Positions 18,144 to 29,821 of a stretch of DNA of 64,000 nt are shown piece by piece (position 1 is the stretch's first letter; each line of letters begins with the position of its first letter). Position numbers and translations under genes: made by a program. Origin of the DNA: Arthrobacter globiformis. GTDB lineage: Bacteria > Actinomycetota > Actinomycetes > Actinomycetales > Micrococcaceae. The notes beneath the pieces were generated by a model. That model was not told the origin of the DNA and made no database searches. It worked only from the letters and a program-made list of their open reading frames with translations. The stretch spans positions 3,596,001 to 3,660,000 of the forward strand of contig NZ_JAUSXI010000001.1 in the NCBI RefSeq assembly GCF_030815865.1, written 5' to 3'.

Positions 18144-18851
18144 TTATGCCTCCGGCTTCCTGGAACGGATTCCGCTCTTGACAAGCACCCCGGCGGCCAG
18201 CGCAGTGAACAGCCCCATCATCCCTGCCAGCCACGCCGGAATGCCGGCATCCGGTTCGGAACCCGCGCCGACGGCAGTCTGCACGTTGAAGCCGGCGTTG
18301 GCCGCGGAGGGGACAGGTGCGGCCGCGGCGGGTGCCGGTTGCACTGCCTGGGCAGCAGCCGCGGGCTTGACCACCGGCTTGGTGACTGGCTTCACGACAG
18401 GCTTCACGATGGGCGCAGCCACGGGCGGCTTAGCAACGGGCGGTTGCTCAGCCGGAGGCTGCTCAGCGGGAGGCTGTTCAACCGGAGGCTGCTCAGCGGG
18501 AGGCTGTTCAACCGGAGGCTGCTCAGCGGGAGGCTCCTCGTACGGCGGCTCCTCGTACGACGGCTCTTCATAGCCACCGCCCGGTCCCTCATTGCCACCG
18601 CCCGGTCCCTCATAGCCACCGCCCGGTCCCTCATTGCCACCCGGCCCCTCATTGCCGCAGTCGTCGTCACCGGCACCCGGGGATTGCTCAGCACCGACTG
18701 TCAGGCCGGAGTAGTCGCCACCGGAGCCGGGCACTTGGCAGGTGTGGCCCGAACCCCCTGCGTCGTCGCCGGGTTCGGCAAATGCAGCAGGAATTGAGGT
18801 TCCGAAGAATCCCACACCCACAAGAGCGGCCGTTGCTATTGCTCGTTTCAT
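18144..18851 (-). CDS. Secreted Gly- and Pro-rich repeat protein with C-terminal anchor
   Basis: The 235-residue protein has a signal peptide (cleavage likely after AFA, residue 25) and two cysteines (38, 65). A Gly-rich region of GPGGGNE/GPGGGYE units spans about 66-95. A PPAEQ/PPVEQ repeat spans about 106-138, followed by KPV repeats. The C-terminus has a hydrophobic helix (206-224) and a basic tail RSRKPEA. This is a cell-wall sorting layout, but no LPXTG or LAXTG is visible; GIPAWLAG precedes the helix. It is 63 bases upstream of the sortase on the same strand. It could be a stalk-like surface protein that exposes a short N-terminal domain. No homologue was recognised. Confidence 0.75.
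   Translation of the reverse strand: MKRAIATAALVGVGFFGTSIPAAFAEPGDDAGGSGHTCQVPGSGGDYSGLTVGAEQSPGAGDDDCGNEGPGGNEGPGGGYEGPGGGNEGPGGGYEEPSYEEPPYEEPPAEQPPVEQPPAEQPPVEQPPAEQPPAEQPPVAKPPVAAPIVKPVVKPVTKPVVKPAAAAQAVQPAPAAAAPVPSAANAGFNVQTAVGAGSEPDAGIPAWLAGMMGLFTALAAGVLVKSGIRSRKPEA
18432..18536 (-). repeat. Tandem repeat encoding PPAEQ/PPVEQ
   Basis: Seven 15-base units alternate to give an approximately 30-bp period inside the repeat-protein gene. They encode a Pro/Glu-rich rod. Unit number is likely variable between strains. Confidence 0.8.
18567..18656 (-). repeat. Tandem 21-bp repeat encoding GPGGGNE/GPGGGYE
   Basis: Three to four near-identical 21-base units lie in the same gene. They encode a flexible Gly-rich linker between the Cys-containing N-terminus and the Pro-rich rod. 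Confidence 0.75.
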
Positions 18852-19140
18852 TTTTTGGTCCCTCCAGAGTCCAGTGCAAACTGACCGAACGGTGGCAGAG
18901 ACCGATACTGATCCGCGCTGTATCTGATGGTTGTGACCGCGACGACCACTAGTGGTGGAGAACCCCGAACGCCATGCCAGTTTGCTTGTTTCTTTAGGGT
19001 AATTTCAGCGTTGATCAGCGTCCCGAGTAGCAGGTACCTGTTTGTGCAGCCTGCCCCCTACTTACCCGCCAGCAACATCACTCACTTGAGTATCAGCAGC
19101 ACCAGTCCGGAACGGATAGTTATTGTGGACAGCTGCGGCT
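18852..19140. other. Gene-free stretch upstream of the repeat-protein gene
   Basis: The 289 bases between metG and the repeat-protein gene hold no convincing reading frame. A 12-bp palindrome ACCACTAGTGGT lies near 18947 and the sequence around 18980-19010 is AT-richer than its surroundings, compatible with a promoter region. No firm -35/-10 pair or terminator was identified. Confidence 0.4.
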
Positions 19141-20700
19141 TCAGGCGCCCGCCGGTTCCTCGTACTTCGGGAACACCGGCGCGGGGGCGGGCAGGTCGGT
19201 GCCCGCGACGATCGGGATCGAGATGGCCGAGAACTCTCGGGCCGCCCCTTCCGGCTGGCCAAGGCACTCGAGCAACGAGGCGGAGGCAGTGGGCATGACC
19301 GGCTGGGCGAGGATCGAGACGATCCGCAGCACCTCGAGGGTCACGTACAGCACCGTCTGCATGCGTTCGACGTCGGTCTTCCGCAGCACCCACGGTGCCT
19401 GCTCGGCGAAGTACGCGTTGGTGTCCCCCAGTACCGTCCAGATCGCCTCGAGGGCACGGCTGAACTCCTGCTTTTCGAAGGCCGCACGTGCCTGCTCCAG
19501 CAGCGCGTTGGCCTGGCCCAGGATGGCAGCGTCCGCGTCCGTGAACGCGCCCGGCACAGGCACCCGGCCCTCGCAGTTCTTGGCCACCATGGACAGTGAG
19601 CGCTGCGCCAGGTTTCCGAAGTTGTTCGCCAGGTCCGAGTTCATCCGGCCGACGATGGCCTCGTGGTTGTAGCTGCCGTCCGCGCCGAACGGAACCTCAC
19701 GGAGGAAGAAGAACCGGACCTGGTCCAGGCCGTACTGGGCCACGAAGTCCGCCGGGGCAACGACATTGCCCAGGGACTTGGACATCTTGACGCCGTTGTT
19801 GTGCAGGAACCCGTGGATCATGACCCGCTTGGGCAACTCGAGGCCGGCGCTCATGAGGAAGGCCGGCCAGTAGATGGCATGGAAGCGCGAGATGTCCTTG
19901 CCGATGATGTGGACATCGGCCGGCCAGTACCGCTTGAACGACTCGGATTCCACGTCCGGGTAGCCTGCGCCGGTGAGGTAGTTGGTCAGGGCGTCCACCC
20001 ACACGTACATGACGTGCTTTTCATCGCCGGGAACGGGCACCCCCCAGTCGAAGGTGGTGCGGCTGATGGACAGGTCCTCGAGGCCGCGCTTAACGAAGCT
20101 GATGACCTCGTTGAACCGGGACTGCGGCGCGCCGAACTCGGGCTGTGCCTCGTACAGAGCCAGCAGCTTGTCCTGGTAGGCGGACAGCCGGAAGAAGTAG
20201 CTTTCCTCGGCGGTCCAGGTCACCGGGGTGTCGGTCTCCTTGGTGTACCGGGCGCCGTCCTCCTTCACTACGGTGTCGTCTTCACCGTAGTAGGCCTCGT
20301 CCCGCACGGAGTACCAGCCCTCATACTTGGACAGGTAGATGTCCCCGTTGGCTTCCATCTTCTTCCAGATGGCCTGCGAGGCGGTGTAGTGGTCCGCGTC
20401 CGTGGTGCGGATGAACCGGTCGTAGCTGATGCCGAGGGCGGCGTGTGCGGCCTTGTAGATTTCCGCGTTCCGGTCCACCAGTTCCTTGGGCGAGACGCCT
20501 TCCTTCTCCGCCGTCTGCGCGATCTTCAGCCCGTGCTCGTCCGTGCCGGTCAGGAACTTCACGTCGTAGCCATCGAGCCGCTTGAACCGGGCCATTGCAT
20601 CAGTGGCGATGTACTCGTAGGCGTGGCCGATGTGCGGCACGCCGTTCGGGTAGGTGATGGCCGTAGTGATGTAGAAGGGGCTCTTGTCTGAGGAAGTCAC
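19141..20700 (-). CDS. metG: Methionine--tRNA ligase
   Basis: This class I synthetase has 519 residues, the short single-chain form without the C-terminal tRNA-binding domain. The HIGH motif is at 23-26 and KMSKS at 305-309. [14 protein letters not shown] and the WVDALTNYL block are MetRS signatures. The zinc-knuckle cysteines seen in some MetRS forms are absent from the connective region (residues 120-170), consistent with a zinc-free subtype. It stands alone; the next gene on the same strand starts 790 bases upstream. Confidence 0.96.
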   Translation of the reverse strand: MTSSDKSPFYITTAITYPNGVPHIGHAYEYIATDAMARFKRLDGYDVKFLTGTDEHGLKIAQTAEKEGVSPKELVDRNAEIYKAAHAALGISYDRFIRTTDADHYTASQAIWKKMEANGDIYLSKYEGWYSVRDEAYYGEDDTVVKEDGARYTKETDTPVTWTAEESYFFRLSAYQDKLLALYEAQPEFGAPQSRFNEVISFVKRGLEDLSISRTTFDWGVPVPGDEKHVMYVWVDALTNYLTGAGYPDVESESFKRYWPADVHIIGKDISRFHAIYWPAFLMSAGLELPKRVMIHGFLHNNGVKMSKSLGNVVAPADFVAQYGLDQVRFFFLREVPFGADGSYNHEAIVGRMNSDLANNFGNLAQRSLSMVAKNCEGRVPVPGAFTDADAAILGQANALLEQARAAFEKQEFSRALEAIWTVLGDTNAYFAEQAPWVLRKTDVERMQTVLYVTLEVLRIVSILAQPVMPTASASLLECLGQPEGAAREFSAISIPIVAGTDLPAPAPVFPKYEEPAGA

Positions 20701-20734
20701 GGCGGAACGTTACCTTTAGTGCGGAGGGATGGAT

Positions 20735-21490
20735 CTAGATCAGTTCGGTCAGCGTATCGCTCAGCCGGACCAGTTCGTGGTCATGTGACGCCACGAGGAC
20801 TGCAATGCCGTCGGACGTTGTGTCCTTGAGGATGCTGATGATGCGGTTGGCGGAGGCCCGGTCCAGGCTCGCCGTGGGCTCGTCCACCACCAGGACGCGG
20901 GTGCCCAGGATCAGGGCGCGGGCGATGGCGACGCGCTGGCGCTCACCGCCGGAGAGCTGCTCGGGACGGTGCCGCATGCGGCGGCCGAGGCCCACGAGGT
21001 CCAGGAGGTCCTTGGCCATCTCACGCCGCTGCTCCACCTCGCCGTCCGGAACCGCCGGGAGGAGCACGTTTTCAAGCGCGCTCATGCCGTCGATCAGGGC
21101 ACCGCCCTGGTCAACATAGCCGATCAGGGCACGGCGGCGGTCGGCGATCTCGTCGTCGCTCATGGTTTCGAGCGAATCGCCCTCCCACAGCACCCGGCCC
21201 GACGTCGGCAGGGTCAGGCCCGCTCCGACGGTCAGGATGCTGGTCTTGCCCGAGCCGCTTCGGCCCGCCACGCAGTGCATCTCCCCCGCGTTCAGGGTGA
21301 GGTCAAAGCCCTCCACGACGCTGACGGCGTCGGAGCCGTTCTTGCCCCCGCCGTAGCGGATGGTGATGTTGCTCAGCTCCAGCGGGGTGGCGTGGTCGGC
21401 TTCCTTGACGATGGTGTTGGCCCGGGTCTGAACCGGGGTTTCAGCCTCTTTGTTCCCGCGCACGCGGCGAAGGTTCAGGTCGTTAGTCAT
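20735..21490 (-). CDS. ABC transporter ATP-binding protein (LolD/MacB type)
   Basis: The 251-residue ATPase starts MTNDLNLRR at 21490, where its ATG overlaps the permease TGA by four bases. Walker A is GRSGSGKTS, the Q-loop is YVDQGG, the signature is LSGGERQRVA, Walker B is VLVVDEPTA and the switch His is ASHDHE. It has an unusual N-terminal extension of about 35 residues before the first strand. Together with the FtsX-like permease it forms a MacB/LolCDE-type mechanotransmission transporter rather than a classical importer. Cargo is unknown, probably a peptide, lipoprotein or envelope signal. Confidence 0.88.
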   Translation of the reverse strand: MTNDLNLRRVRGNKEAETPVQTRANTIVKEADHATPLELSNITIRYGGGKNGSDAVSVVEGFDLTLNAGEMHCVAGRSGSGKTSILTVGAGLTLPTSGRVLWEGDSLETMSDDEIADRRRALIGYVDQGGALIDGMSALENVLLPAVPDGEVEQRREMAKDLLDLVGLGRRMRHRPEQLSGGERQRVAIARALILGTRVLVVDEPTASLDRASANRIISILKDTTSDGIAVLVASHDHELVRLSDTLTELI

Positions 21491-24282
21491 TTGACCACTT
21501 TCGTTGCAATCGGAATCCAGCAGAGAACAGCCACGAGACCGGCCACGGCGGCCCACAGCGCGGCGTAGGGGGCAAGAACAAGGCCGATGCCCAGGGCGCC
21601 GAGGATACTCAGCGGGACGGCAACCGCTCCCACCAGCGCGTTTTCGAAGAAGCGGACCTGGCCCAGCATGTCGGGGTTCCAGCCCATCGCCTGAAGCGTG
21701 CCGAGGTAGCGTCGCTTGGCCTTCAGCTCGAAGCGCCCGGTCACCAGTGTGAGCAGGAGCCCCACCGCCACGCCGGACAGACCAAGAATAATGCTCGGCA
21801 GGGCCACACTGGCGGCGGCCAGGCCGCTGAGCGCACTGGCGCCGGCGGCACGCGGGATGTCGATCAGCAGGGCGATCAGGCCGCCGACTGCCGAGCCGAA
21901 CACGCCAACGGCAACGGCCAGCGAGATGGCGTTGAAGCGGTGCGTGCCCAGCTGCCGGTTCGCGAAGGTCAGCGGCGAGTCGACGGCAATGAGCTTTTCA
22001 TCGTGCTGCGGTTCCTGGTTCACTTCCTCGCGGTGGCGCAGCTGCTGGGCGGCGAAAAAGGCCGCGCCGAGGTACAGGGCCAGCACGGACGCCGAGACGA
22101 TGGCGGTGGCGATGTTCCAGCTCAGGAGGCTAAGCACTATTCCGGCCACGGCCAGCAGTCCGGCGCCGACAGCAAACTCCTCCAGCACCCATGACCGGAT
22201 GCGGCGCTGGGTCCAGCCCATGGCACGCAGCGTGCCGGCCTCGCTGCGGCGCAACCGCACGTAGCTGACAGTCGAGGCACCGGTCAGCAGCGCGGCACCG
22301 CAGAGCGTGAGGAACAGCAGCGTCAGGTTCGTCGCCGTCAGCGAGCCGGCAACGGCGTCGGCCGCGTTCTGCCTGACCCACGACTGCTGGACAGTCCCAA
22401 GGGCGGACTCCTTGCCGGCGTCGTCCTTGGAGTAGCCGGGAACGAAGATGTTGGCATCCTCGCGGGCAGAACCGGCCACCACGGTAGCTTCAAGACCCAT
22501 GTCCCGGATCTCGCTGGCGAGCTTGTCCACCTCAGGCTGGACCTGCTTCCAGCTGCCGGCGGCGCTGGCCCGCACGCGCACGGCGTCGATAACGGAGGCG
22601 TTCTTCTCGTAGCCGCGGGCAGCAGCCAGGCCGTAGTAGTCGGTGATGGCGCCGGCCGACTGGCTGACGAGTCCGGTGGCGCTCAGGGAGGGCTTGAGCG
22701 CGGTGTCCGCAACGTCCTTGCCCTGCGCATCCTTGCTCAGCGTCATGGGCGTGGGATCGTAGCCGCCGAGCGGAAGCCGGTTGACGTCCCCGGCCGCGTC
22801 CTGGACGGCAGCGGGATCGAACGTGCCATAGACCATGGCGAGCGGGGTAGCCAGCTTCTTGCCCGTTTCCAGGTTCTCCCGGTAGGAGCGCTCGTCAACG
22901 GGATTGCGCTGGGTCTGGTCTACGGCCTCGCCGGTGGCGCTCTTCTCCGGCAGGCGGTTCACGGTGACCCATTCGCCGGGGGTGGCGGTCTTGTCCTCGG
23001 CACCGTTGCCTGCGGTGGAACCGTCCGTGTACTTGGGGGCGGACGCGAAGTTGGTGCTCCAGGTGGCGGGGCTGTAGAGGCCGCGGCTGAAGTTCGCCGA
23101 GTTGCCGAGCAGCTCGGAGTAATCCGTTGACCCGGGCCAGGACAGCGCGAAGGGCGACTTGGAGACGAAGGGCAGGTAATCCTTGTCCAGGGAGCGCTCA
23201 GCGGTGCCGACTTCCTTGACCACGTTTCCGGAGTCGTCGATCTCCTCGATTTTCACGGAGTACCTCAGGTCAACCGAAGTGCCGGAGCGGACGATCAGCG
23301 GGATGGCCTGGGAATCCTTGGTGAGCTGGCCGTTGCGCTTGGCCTGCTGGTACTGGGTCATGATGGGAGCCCAGTACTTGAGCTTCACGCCAAGGAAGTC
23401 AGGGCCTTCCTCGAGTTCCTTCATGCCAATGCCCGTGGTAAAGAGGCTCTCCAGGTGCTGGCCAACCGCCTCGGCGCTGCGGGCATCGGCCGGCGGTGCC
23501 TTCTCCAGCGGCGCCAGGAAGTCACCGGAGGTGCCCAACAGGGCACGCTCGGAAACGGGGTCGACGGCGACCACGGACTCCGTGACCTCCGGAGCCATGG
23601 GCAGGGCAACGGTGAGGTTGAACAAGTTGTGCTCCGACCCGCCGGCCGGGGCCGGGAACTTAATCCCGGTTTCGCCATCGGGACCGGCGATCTGGATGCT
23701 GTTGCCTCCGTCGACCTGCTGCTCCACGAGCTTGCCCTTGCCGAGGCTGCCCTCGGCAGTGGACTTGAAAAGGGTGTGCTGCGCGGACCCGTCGGAGCTA
23801 GTGGCGCTGGCCGTCAGGCGGTACTTCTTGGGGGTGTCGCTGAGTACGGACTGCGCTTTCGGCCATTTGCTGGGATCGGTGCCGCCCGGCTGCCCGGCGG
23901 TCGCGGTGCCGACGAGTCCGGCGTTGAAGCCCAGGTAGTCCATGGCCTCCAGGCGCGGCGTCTCGAGGTTCTGCGTCACTCGCGAGACCAGGCTGATGGG
24001 CGCGGCAACGGAGGTGCCTGACAGATCCCGGATCTTCTGCAGCTGGTCGAAGCTGACGCCGCCTTGACCCGTGGCAATCTCGGGCTGCATAAGCGAACCG
24101 TCGGAGCCCGCCTTGGCCTGCACCAGGATGTCGTAGAGCCCGCGCGAGTTCTGGTCCACGGTCCGGTTCAGCGCTGCCTGCGACTGGGTCTGGACGAGGA
24201 CGGACAGGCACATGGCGAAGATCAGAATTGCAGCGGTTAGCAACAGCACTTTGCTTCTGATGAACCTCTGGACGGCGTTCAT
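21487..24282 (-). CDS. FtsX-like ABC permease with large extracytoplasmic domain
   Basis: The 931-residue protein starts at 24282 with AGGGAG five bases upstream. One membrane helix lies near the N-terminus (KVLLLTAAILIFAM). An extracytoplasmic domain of roughly 600 residues follows. Two clusters of helices come next, each carrying FtsX-type blocks with the coupling motif (TLRAMGWTQRRIRSW; GTLQAMGWNPDMLGQ). This is the type VII/MacB-like topology with duplicated FtsX domains. The big extracellular region suggests control of a cell-envelope enzyme or export of a bound ligand. It is coupled to the ATPase by a four-base overlap. Confidence 0.85.
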   Translation of the reverse strand: MNAVQRFIRSKVLLLTAAILIFAMCLSVLVQTQSQAALNRTVDQNSRGLYDILVQAKAGSDGSLMQPEIATGQGGVSFDQLQKIRDLSGTSVAAPISLVSRVTQNLETPRLEAMDYLGFNAGLVGTATAGQPGGTDPSKWPKAQSVLSDTPKKYRLTASATSSDGSAQHTLFKSTAEGSLGKGKLVEQQVDGGNSIQIAGPDGETGIKFPAPAGGSEHNLFNLTVALPMAPEVTESVVAVDPVSERALLGTSGDFLAPLEKAPPADARSAEAVGQHLESLFTTGIGMKELEEGPDFLGVKLKYWAPIMTQYQQAKRNGQLTKDSQAIPLIVRSGTSVDLRYSVKIEEIDDSGNVVKEVGTAERSLDKDYLPFVSKSPFALSWPGSTDYSELLGNSANFSRGLYSPATWSTNFASAPKYTDGSTAGNGAEDKTATPGEWVTVNRLPEKSATGEAVDQTQRNPVDERSYRENLETGKKLATPLAMVYGTFDPAAVQDAAGDVNRLPLGGYDPTPMTLSKDAQGKDVADTALKPSLSATGLVSQSAGAITDYYGLAAARGYEKNASVIDAVRVRASAAGSWKQVQPEVDKLASEIRDMGLEATVVAGSAREDANIFVPGYSKDDAGKESALGTVQQSWVRQNAADAVAGSLTATNLTLLFLTLCGAALLTGASTVSYVRLRRSEAGTLRAMGWTQRRIRSWVLEEFAVGAGLLAVAGIVLSLLSWNIATAIVSASVLALYLGAAFFAAQQLRHREEVNQEPQHDEKLIAVDSPLTFANRQLGTHRFNAISLAVAVGVFGSAVGGLIALLIDIPRAAGASALSGLAAASVALPSIILGLSGVAVGLLLTLVTGRFELKAKRRYLGTLQAMGWNPDMLGQVRFFENALVGAVAVPLSILGALGIGLVLAPYAALWAAVAGLVAVLCWIPIATKVVK

Positions 24283-24420
24283 TGGGCTCCCTGAAACCTG
24301 GATTGCGTGCGCACGCCACGATGACCGCAGAATGTGGGGGTGTCCCTTGCGGGCGTGCAAAAAGTATTGGCCGGCCTGCCGGCTGGATCCTTAAATTCGA
24401 ACCTAGCTATTGTACGCAGA

Positions 24421-24442
24421 CCGGCCAATCATACTTGGCCGG
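24421..24442. promoter_or_regulatory. Inverted repeat in the ftsX-ABC promoter region
   Basis: CCGGCCAA-TCATAC-TTGGCCGG is a perfect 8-6-8 palindrome 139 bases upstream of the permease ATG. On the minus strand TACAAT follows about 8 bases later (near 24408-24413), so the palindrome would overlap a promoter. A related GGCCGGCC-containing sequence lies about 60 bases downstream. The regulator is unknown. Confidence 0.45.
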
Positions 24443-24473
24443 GGCGAACTCCAGGGGACAAGGAGTTCACCCC
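24441..24473 (-). terminator. Terminator of serA
   Basis: A 12-bp stem with one mismatch (GGGGCGAACTCC and GGAGTTCACCCC) and a 9-base loop starts 40 bases past the serA stop. There is no T-run. Confidence 0.5.
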
Positions 24474-24513
24474 GCGTTGGGGACCTGGCCGTTGCCGGCC
24501 GGTGTTCGTCGGA

Positions 24514-26103
24514 CTAGTCCTCGAGGTCCACTTCGCGCACCATCTCGGCACCGATGCCGGCCTTGATGGCGTCCAGCACCTGCTGCGGGACGGAGCTGTC
24601 GATGGTGAGCAGCGCCAGGACCTGGCCGCCCTCCGCGCTCCGCGCCACCTGCATGCCGCCGATGTTGATGTTGTTCATGCCCAGGATGTGGCCGATGGTG
24701 CCGATGACGCCAGGACGGTCCGCGTAGGAGACCACCACGAGGTGCTCGCTGATGGGGATCTCGACGTCGTAGCCGTTCACGCCGACGAGCTTCTGCACCT
24801 GCTTGGGACCGGTCAGGGTGCCGGCCACGGAGATCTGTGCGCCGTCGCTCAGGGCGCCGCGCAGCGTCAGCACGTTGCGGTAGTCCTCGGCCTCGGGGGT
24901 GGTGATGAGGCGGACGTTGATGCCGCGCTGCTCTGCGATCACGGGGGCGTTGACGTAGGACACCTGCTCGGTGACGATGTCGGCGAAGATCCCCTTGAGG
25001 GCGGCGAGCTCCAGGACCTTGACATCAAGCGCGGCGATTTCGCCGGCAACCTCGACGTCGATCTGGGTCACGGAGGCGTGGGTCAGCGCCGTGAAGATGC
25101 GGCCCAGCTTCTCGATCAACGGGATGCCCGGGCGGACGTCGGGGGCGATCAGGCCGCCGGCAACGTTCACGGCGTCCGGAACCAGTTCCCCCGCGAGGGC
25201 GAGACGGACGGACTTGGCGACGGAGACGCCGGCCTTTTCCTGTGCCTCGTCCGTTGACGCGCCCAGGTGCGGGGTGACCACAACATTGTCCAGCTTGAAG
25301 AACGGCAGGTCGGTGCTGGGCTCCTGGACGAAGACGTCCACGGCGGCGCCGGCAATCTGGCGGTCCTGCAGCGCGGTGTAGAGGGCTTCCTCGTCCACGA
25401 GGCCGCCGCGGGCCACGTTCACCACGTAGGCCGTGCTCTTCATCTTCTTGAAGGCGTCAGCTCCGAGCATGCCGACCGTTTCCGGCGTCTTGGGCATGTG
25501 GATGGTAATGAAGTCAGACTGCGCGAGCAGCTCGTCCAGGGTGACGAGCTTCACGCCGAGCTGGGCGGCGCGGGCAGAGGTGATGTAGGGGTCGAATGCG
25601 AGGATCTCGGTGTCGAAGCCCTGCAGGCGGGCGGCGACCAGGGCGCCGATGCGGCCCAGGCCGATGATGCCGATCTTCTTCTCGAAGAGTTCGATGCCGG
25701 TGTACTTGGACCGCTTCCACTCGCCGTCCTTCAGGGCGGCGCTGGCCTGCGGGATGTGGCGGGCCAGGCTCAGGATGTGGCCAACGGTCAGTTCCGCGGC
25801 AGAAACGATGTTCGACGTCGGAGCGTTGACCACCATGACACCGGCCTGGGTGGCAGCCTTGATGTCGACGTTGTCCAGCCCGACGCCGGCGCGCGCGATG
25901 ACCTTCAGGTTCTTCGCGGCGGCAATGGCCTCGGCGTCCACCTTCGTGGCGGAGCGGACCAGGATGGCGTCAACGTCCTCGATGGCAGAGAGCAGCTGGG
26001 AACGATCGGCGCCGTCGGTCTGGCGGATTTCAAAGTCCGGGCCAAGGGCCTCGATGGTGGCGGGCGAAAGTTCTTCGGCAAGCAGTACTACGGGTTTTGA
26101 CAC
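24514..26103 (-). CDS. serA: D-3-phosphoglycerate dehydrogenase
   Basis: This enzyme catalyses the first step of serine synthesis, NAD-dependent oxidation of 3-phosphoglycerate. The 529-residue length matches the long actinobacterial form, with an allosteric substrate-binding domain and a C-terminal ACT domain that binds serine. The NAD site is GLGRIGALVA. Catalytic Arg/Glu/His are in VNVARGGLVDEEAL and TPHLGAST. The ACT domain begins HLVVVSYADRPGVIGTIGHILG. GTG at 26103 has AGAGGA six bases upstream. The frame extends to 26139, but homology starts at the GTG. It lies downstream of ilvC, separated by a terminator. Confidence 0.96.
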   Translation of the reverse strand: MSKPVVLLAEELSPATIEALGPDFEIRQTDGADRSQLLSAIEDVDAILVRSATKVDAEAIAAAKNLKVIARAGVGLDNVDIKAATQAGVMVVNAPTSNIVSAAELTVGHILSLARHIPQASAALKDGEWKRSKYTGIELFEKKIGIIGLGRIGALVAARLQGFDTEILAFDPYITSARAAQLGVKLVTLDELLAQSDFITIHMPKTPETVGMLGADAFKKMKSTAYVVNVARGGLVDEEALYTALQDRQIAGAAVDVFVQEPSTDLPFFKLDNVVVTPHLGASTDEAQEKAGVSVAKSVRLALAGELVPDAVNVAGGLIAPDVRPGIPLIEKLGRIFTALTHASVTQIDVEVAGEIAALDVKVLELAALKGIFADIVTEQVSYVNAPVIAEQRGINVRLITTPEAEDYRNVLTLRGALSDGAQISVAGTLTGPKQVQKLVGVNGYDVEIPISEHLVVVSYADRPGVIGTIGHILGMNNINIGGMQVARSAEGGQVLALLTIDSSVPQQVLDAIKAGIGAEMVREVDLED

Positions 26104-26156
26104 AGCTGATCCTCTGCGTTGAAGTCCTGGGGGGTACATAAAGTCTAGGCGTACGG

Positions 26157-26195
26157 AAAGGCCGGGCTCACATTGTTAAGTGTGAACCCGGCCTC
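26157..26195 (-). terminator. Terminator of ilvC
   Basis: A 13-bp stem with one mismatch (GGCCGGGCTCACA at 26160-26172, partner at 26181-26193) and an 8-base loop is followed on the minus strand by TTT. It starts 25 bases past the ilvC stop and separates the ilv operon from serA. Confidence 0.8.
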
Positions 26196-26220
26196 ACTGC
26201 AGTGCATGAAGGGCTCAGCC

Positions 26221-27845
<1,625 letters not shown>

Positions 27846-27847
27846 GA

Positions 27848-29749
27848 TCAGTCCTCCTCTTCCCATTCCGGGGTCATGTTGCGGGCAACCTGGATCTGGT
27901 CGTTGCTGACCCCGGCGGGCACCATCGGCCACACCATGGAGTCGGGGCTGACCACGAAGTCGATGACCACGGGGCGGTCATTGATTTCCAGTGCCTTCTG
28001 GATTGTTGCGTCGATGTCCTCGTCCCGCTCGCACCGGAAGGACGCGCAACCGTAGGCCTCGCCGAGTTTGACGAAGTCAGGGATCCGGATGGTCTCGTGG
28101 CCGGTGTTCAGGTCTGTGTTGGAGTAGCGGCCCTCGTAGAAGAGGGTCTGCCACTGCCGCACCATGCCCAGCGAGGAGTTGTTGATGACAGCAACCTTGA
28201 TGGGGATGTTGTTGATGGCGCAGGTGGCCAGTTCCTGGTTGGTCATCTGGAAGCAGCCGTCACCATCGATGGCCCAGACCACGCGGTCCGGTTCGCCCAC
28301 CTTGGCGCCCATGGCGGCCGGAACGGCGTAGCCCATGGTGCCGGCACCGCCGGAGTTCAGCCAGGCGTGCGGGCGCTCGTACTTGATGAACTGCGCGGCC
28401 CACATCTGGTGCTGGCCCACACCGGCAACGTAGATGCCCTCGGGACCGGTCAGCGCGCCGATGCGTTCGATGACGCGCTGCGGTGCGCTGAGGCCGTCTT
28501 CGGGCTCGGTCCAGCCCAGCGGGTAGGTGTCCTTCAGGTTGTTAAGGAATGCCCACCAGTTGGCCAGGTCCGGTGTTCCGGTGGTGCCGAACTGGGTCCG
28601 GACGGCTTCCGTCAGTTCCGGAATGATTTCCTTCACCGAGCCCACGATGGGAACGTCAGCCGTGCGGTTCTTGGAAATCTCGGCAGGATCGATGTCCGCG
28701 TGGATGACCTTGGCGTTGGGCGCGAAGGTCTTCAGGACACCGGTGACGCGGTCGTCAAAGCGCGCACCCAGGGTCACCAGCAGGTCCGCCTGCTGCAGCG
28801 CGGTCACGGCGGAAACCGTGCCGTGCATGCCGGGCATTCCCACGTGCTGCGGGTGTGAATCCGGGAAGACGCCGCGGGCCATGAGCGTCGTCACCACGGG
28901 GGCGCCGGTCAGTTCGGCCAGTTCGCGGAGCTCAGCCGCGGCGTGGGCCTTGACCACACCGCCGCCCACGTACAGCACCGGCTTGCTGGCGGCAGCGATC
29001 AGCTTTGCCGCCTCGCGGACCTGCTTGTTGTGGCCGCGGACCACCGGACGGTAGCCCGGCAGGTCGATCTTGGGCGGCCAGGAGAACGTCATCTGCCCCT
29101 GCTGGGCGTCCTTGGCGATGTCAACCAGGACCGGGCCCGGACGTCCGGTCGAGGCGAGGTGGAAGGCCTCGGCCATGACGTGGGGAATGTCGTTGGGGTC
29201 CGTCACCAGGAACGAGTGCTTGGTGATGGGCATGGTGATGCCCACGATGTCGGCTTCCTGGAAGGCATCGGTGCCGATCACCCCGCTGGAGACCTGGCCG
29301 GTGATGGCCACGAGCGGGACGGAATCCATGTGCGCATCCATGATGGCGGTGACGAGGTTGGTGGCGCCCGGGCCCGAGGTGGCGATGCAGACGCCCACCC
29401 GCCCGGTGACCATGGCGTAGCCTTGCGCGGCGTGGCCGGCTCCCTGTTCGTGACGGACCAGAACGTGGTTCATTTTGGAGGCCATCAAGGGGTCGTAGGT
29501 GGGCAGGATCGCGCCACCGGGCAAACCGAAAATGTCGTCGACGCCGAGTTCTTCGAGCGAACGGACAATTGCTTCTGAGCCGGTCATCACCGTCGGGGGT
29601 ACGACGTTGTTCGGCCCAAGGACAGGAGAGGCGGCTGCAGCAATGTCGACCCCGGCGTCTGCCGGCTTGTCGACGCGTTCCGGAGCCTTGGCGGCTCCAG
29701 CGGACTTTGAAGCCATCAGCGAGGGGCTGATGGGCGATCCTTTGCTCAT
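27848..29749 (-). CDS. ilvB: Acetolactate synthase, catalytic large subunit
   Basis: This thiamine-diphosphate and FAD enzyme makes acetolactate and acetohydroxybutyrate. It has 633 residues, including a nonconserved Ala-rich leader of about 50 residues. [11 protein letters not shown] contains the activation loop and the catalytic Glu lies in [14 protein letters not shown]. The ThDP motif [19 protein letters not shown] begins near 480. The ribosome site AGGAAGAG is well placed for 29749. An attenuator and valine-rich leader peptide lie upstream, and ilvN and ilvC follow. Confidence 0.97.
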   Translation of the reverse strand: MSKGSPISPSLMASKSAGAAKAPERVDKPADAGVDIAAAASPVLGPNNVVPPTVMTGSEAIVRSLEELGVDDIFGLPGGAILPTYDPLMASKMNHVLVRHEQGAGHAAQGYAMVTGRVGVCIATSGPGATNLVTAIMDAHMDSVPLVAITGQVSSGVIGTDAFQEADIVGITMPITKHSFLVTDPNDIPHVMAEAFHLASTGRPGPVLVDIAKDAQQGQMTFSWPPKIDLPGYRPVVRGHNKQVREAAKLIAAASKPVLYVGGGVVKAHAAAELRELAELTGAPVVTTLMARGVFPDSHPQHVGMPGMHGTVSAVTALQQADLLVTLGARFDDRVTGVLKTFAPNAKVIHADIDPAEISKNRTADVPIVGSVKEIIPELTEAVRTQFGTTGTPDLANWWAFLNNLKDTYPLGWTEPEDGLSAPQRVIERIGALTGPEGIYVAGVGQHQMWAAQFIKYERPHAWLNSGGAGTMGYAVPAAMGAKVGEPDRVVWAIDGDGCFQMTNQELATCAINNIPIKVAVINNSSLGMVRQWQTLFYEGRYSNTDLNTGHETIRIPDFVKLGEAYGCASFRCERDEDIDATIQKALEINDRPVVIDFVVSPDSMVWPMVPAGVSNDQIQVARNMTPEWEEED

Positions 29750-29821
29750 CGAACTCTTCCTTAGTGGATCTTGAATTGGTGTGGTGCTGGGGAAACTGAA
29801 CGTTCCGTCCCGCCCGGAAAA

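Noticed and set aside
18432..18656. Regularly spaced repeats that could be mistaken for CRISPR
   Set aside because: They are tandem, in frame, without unique spacers, and encode Pro/Gly-rich protein repeats.
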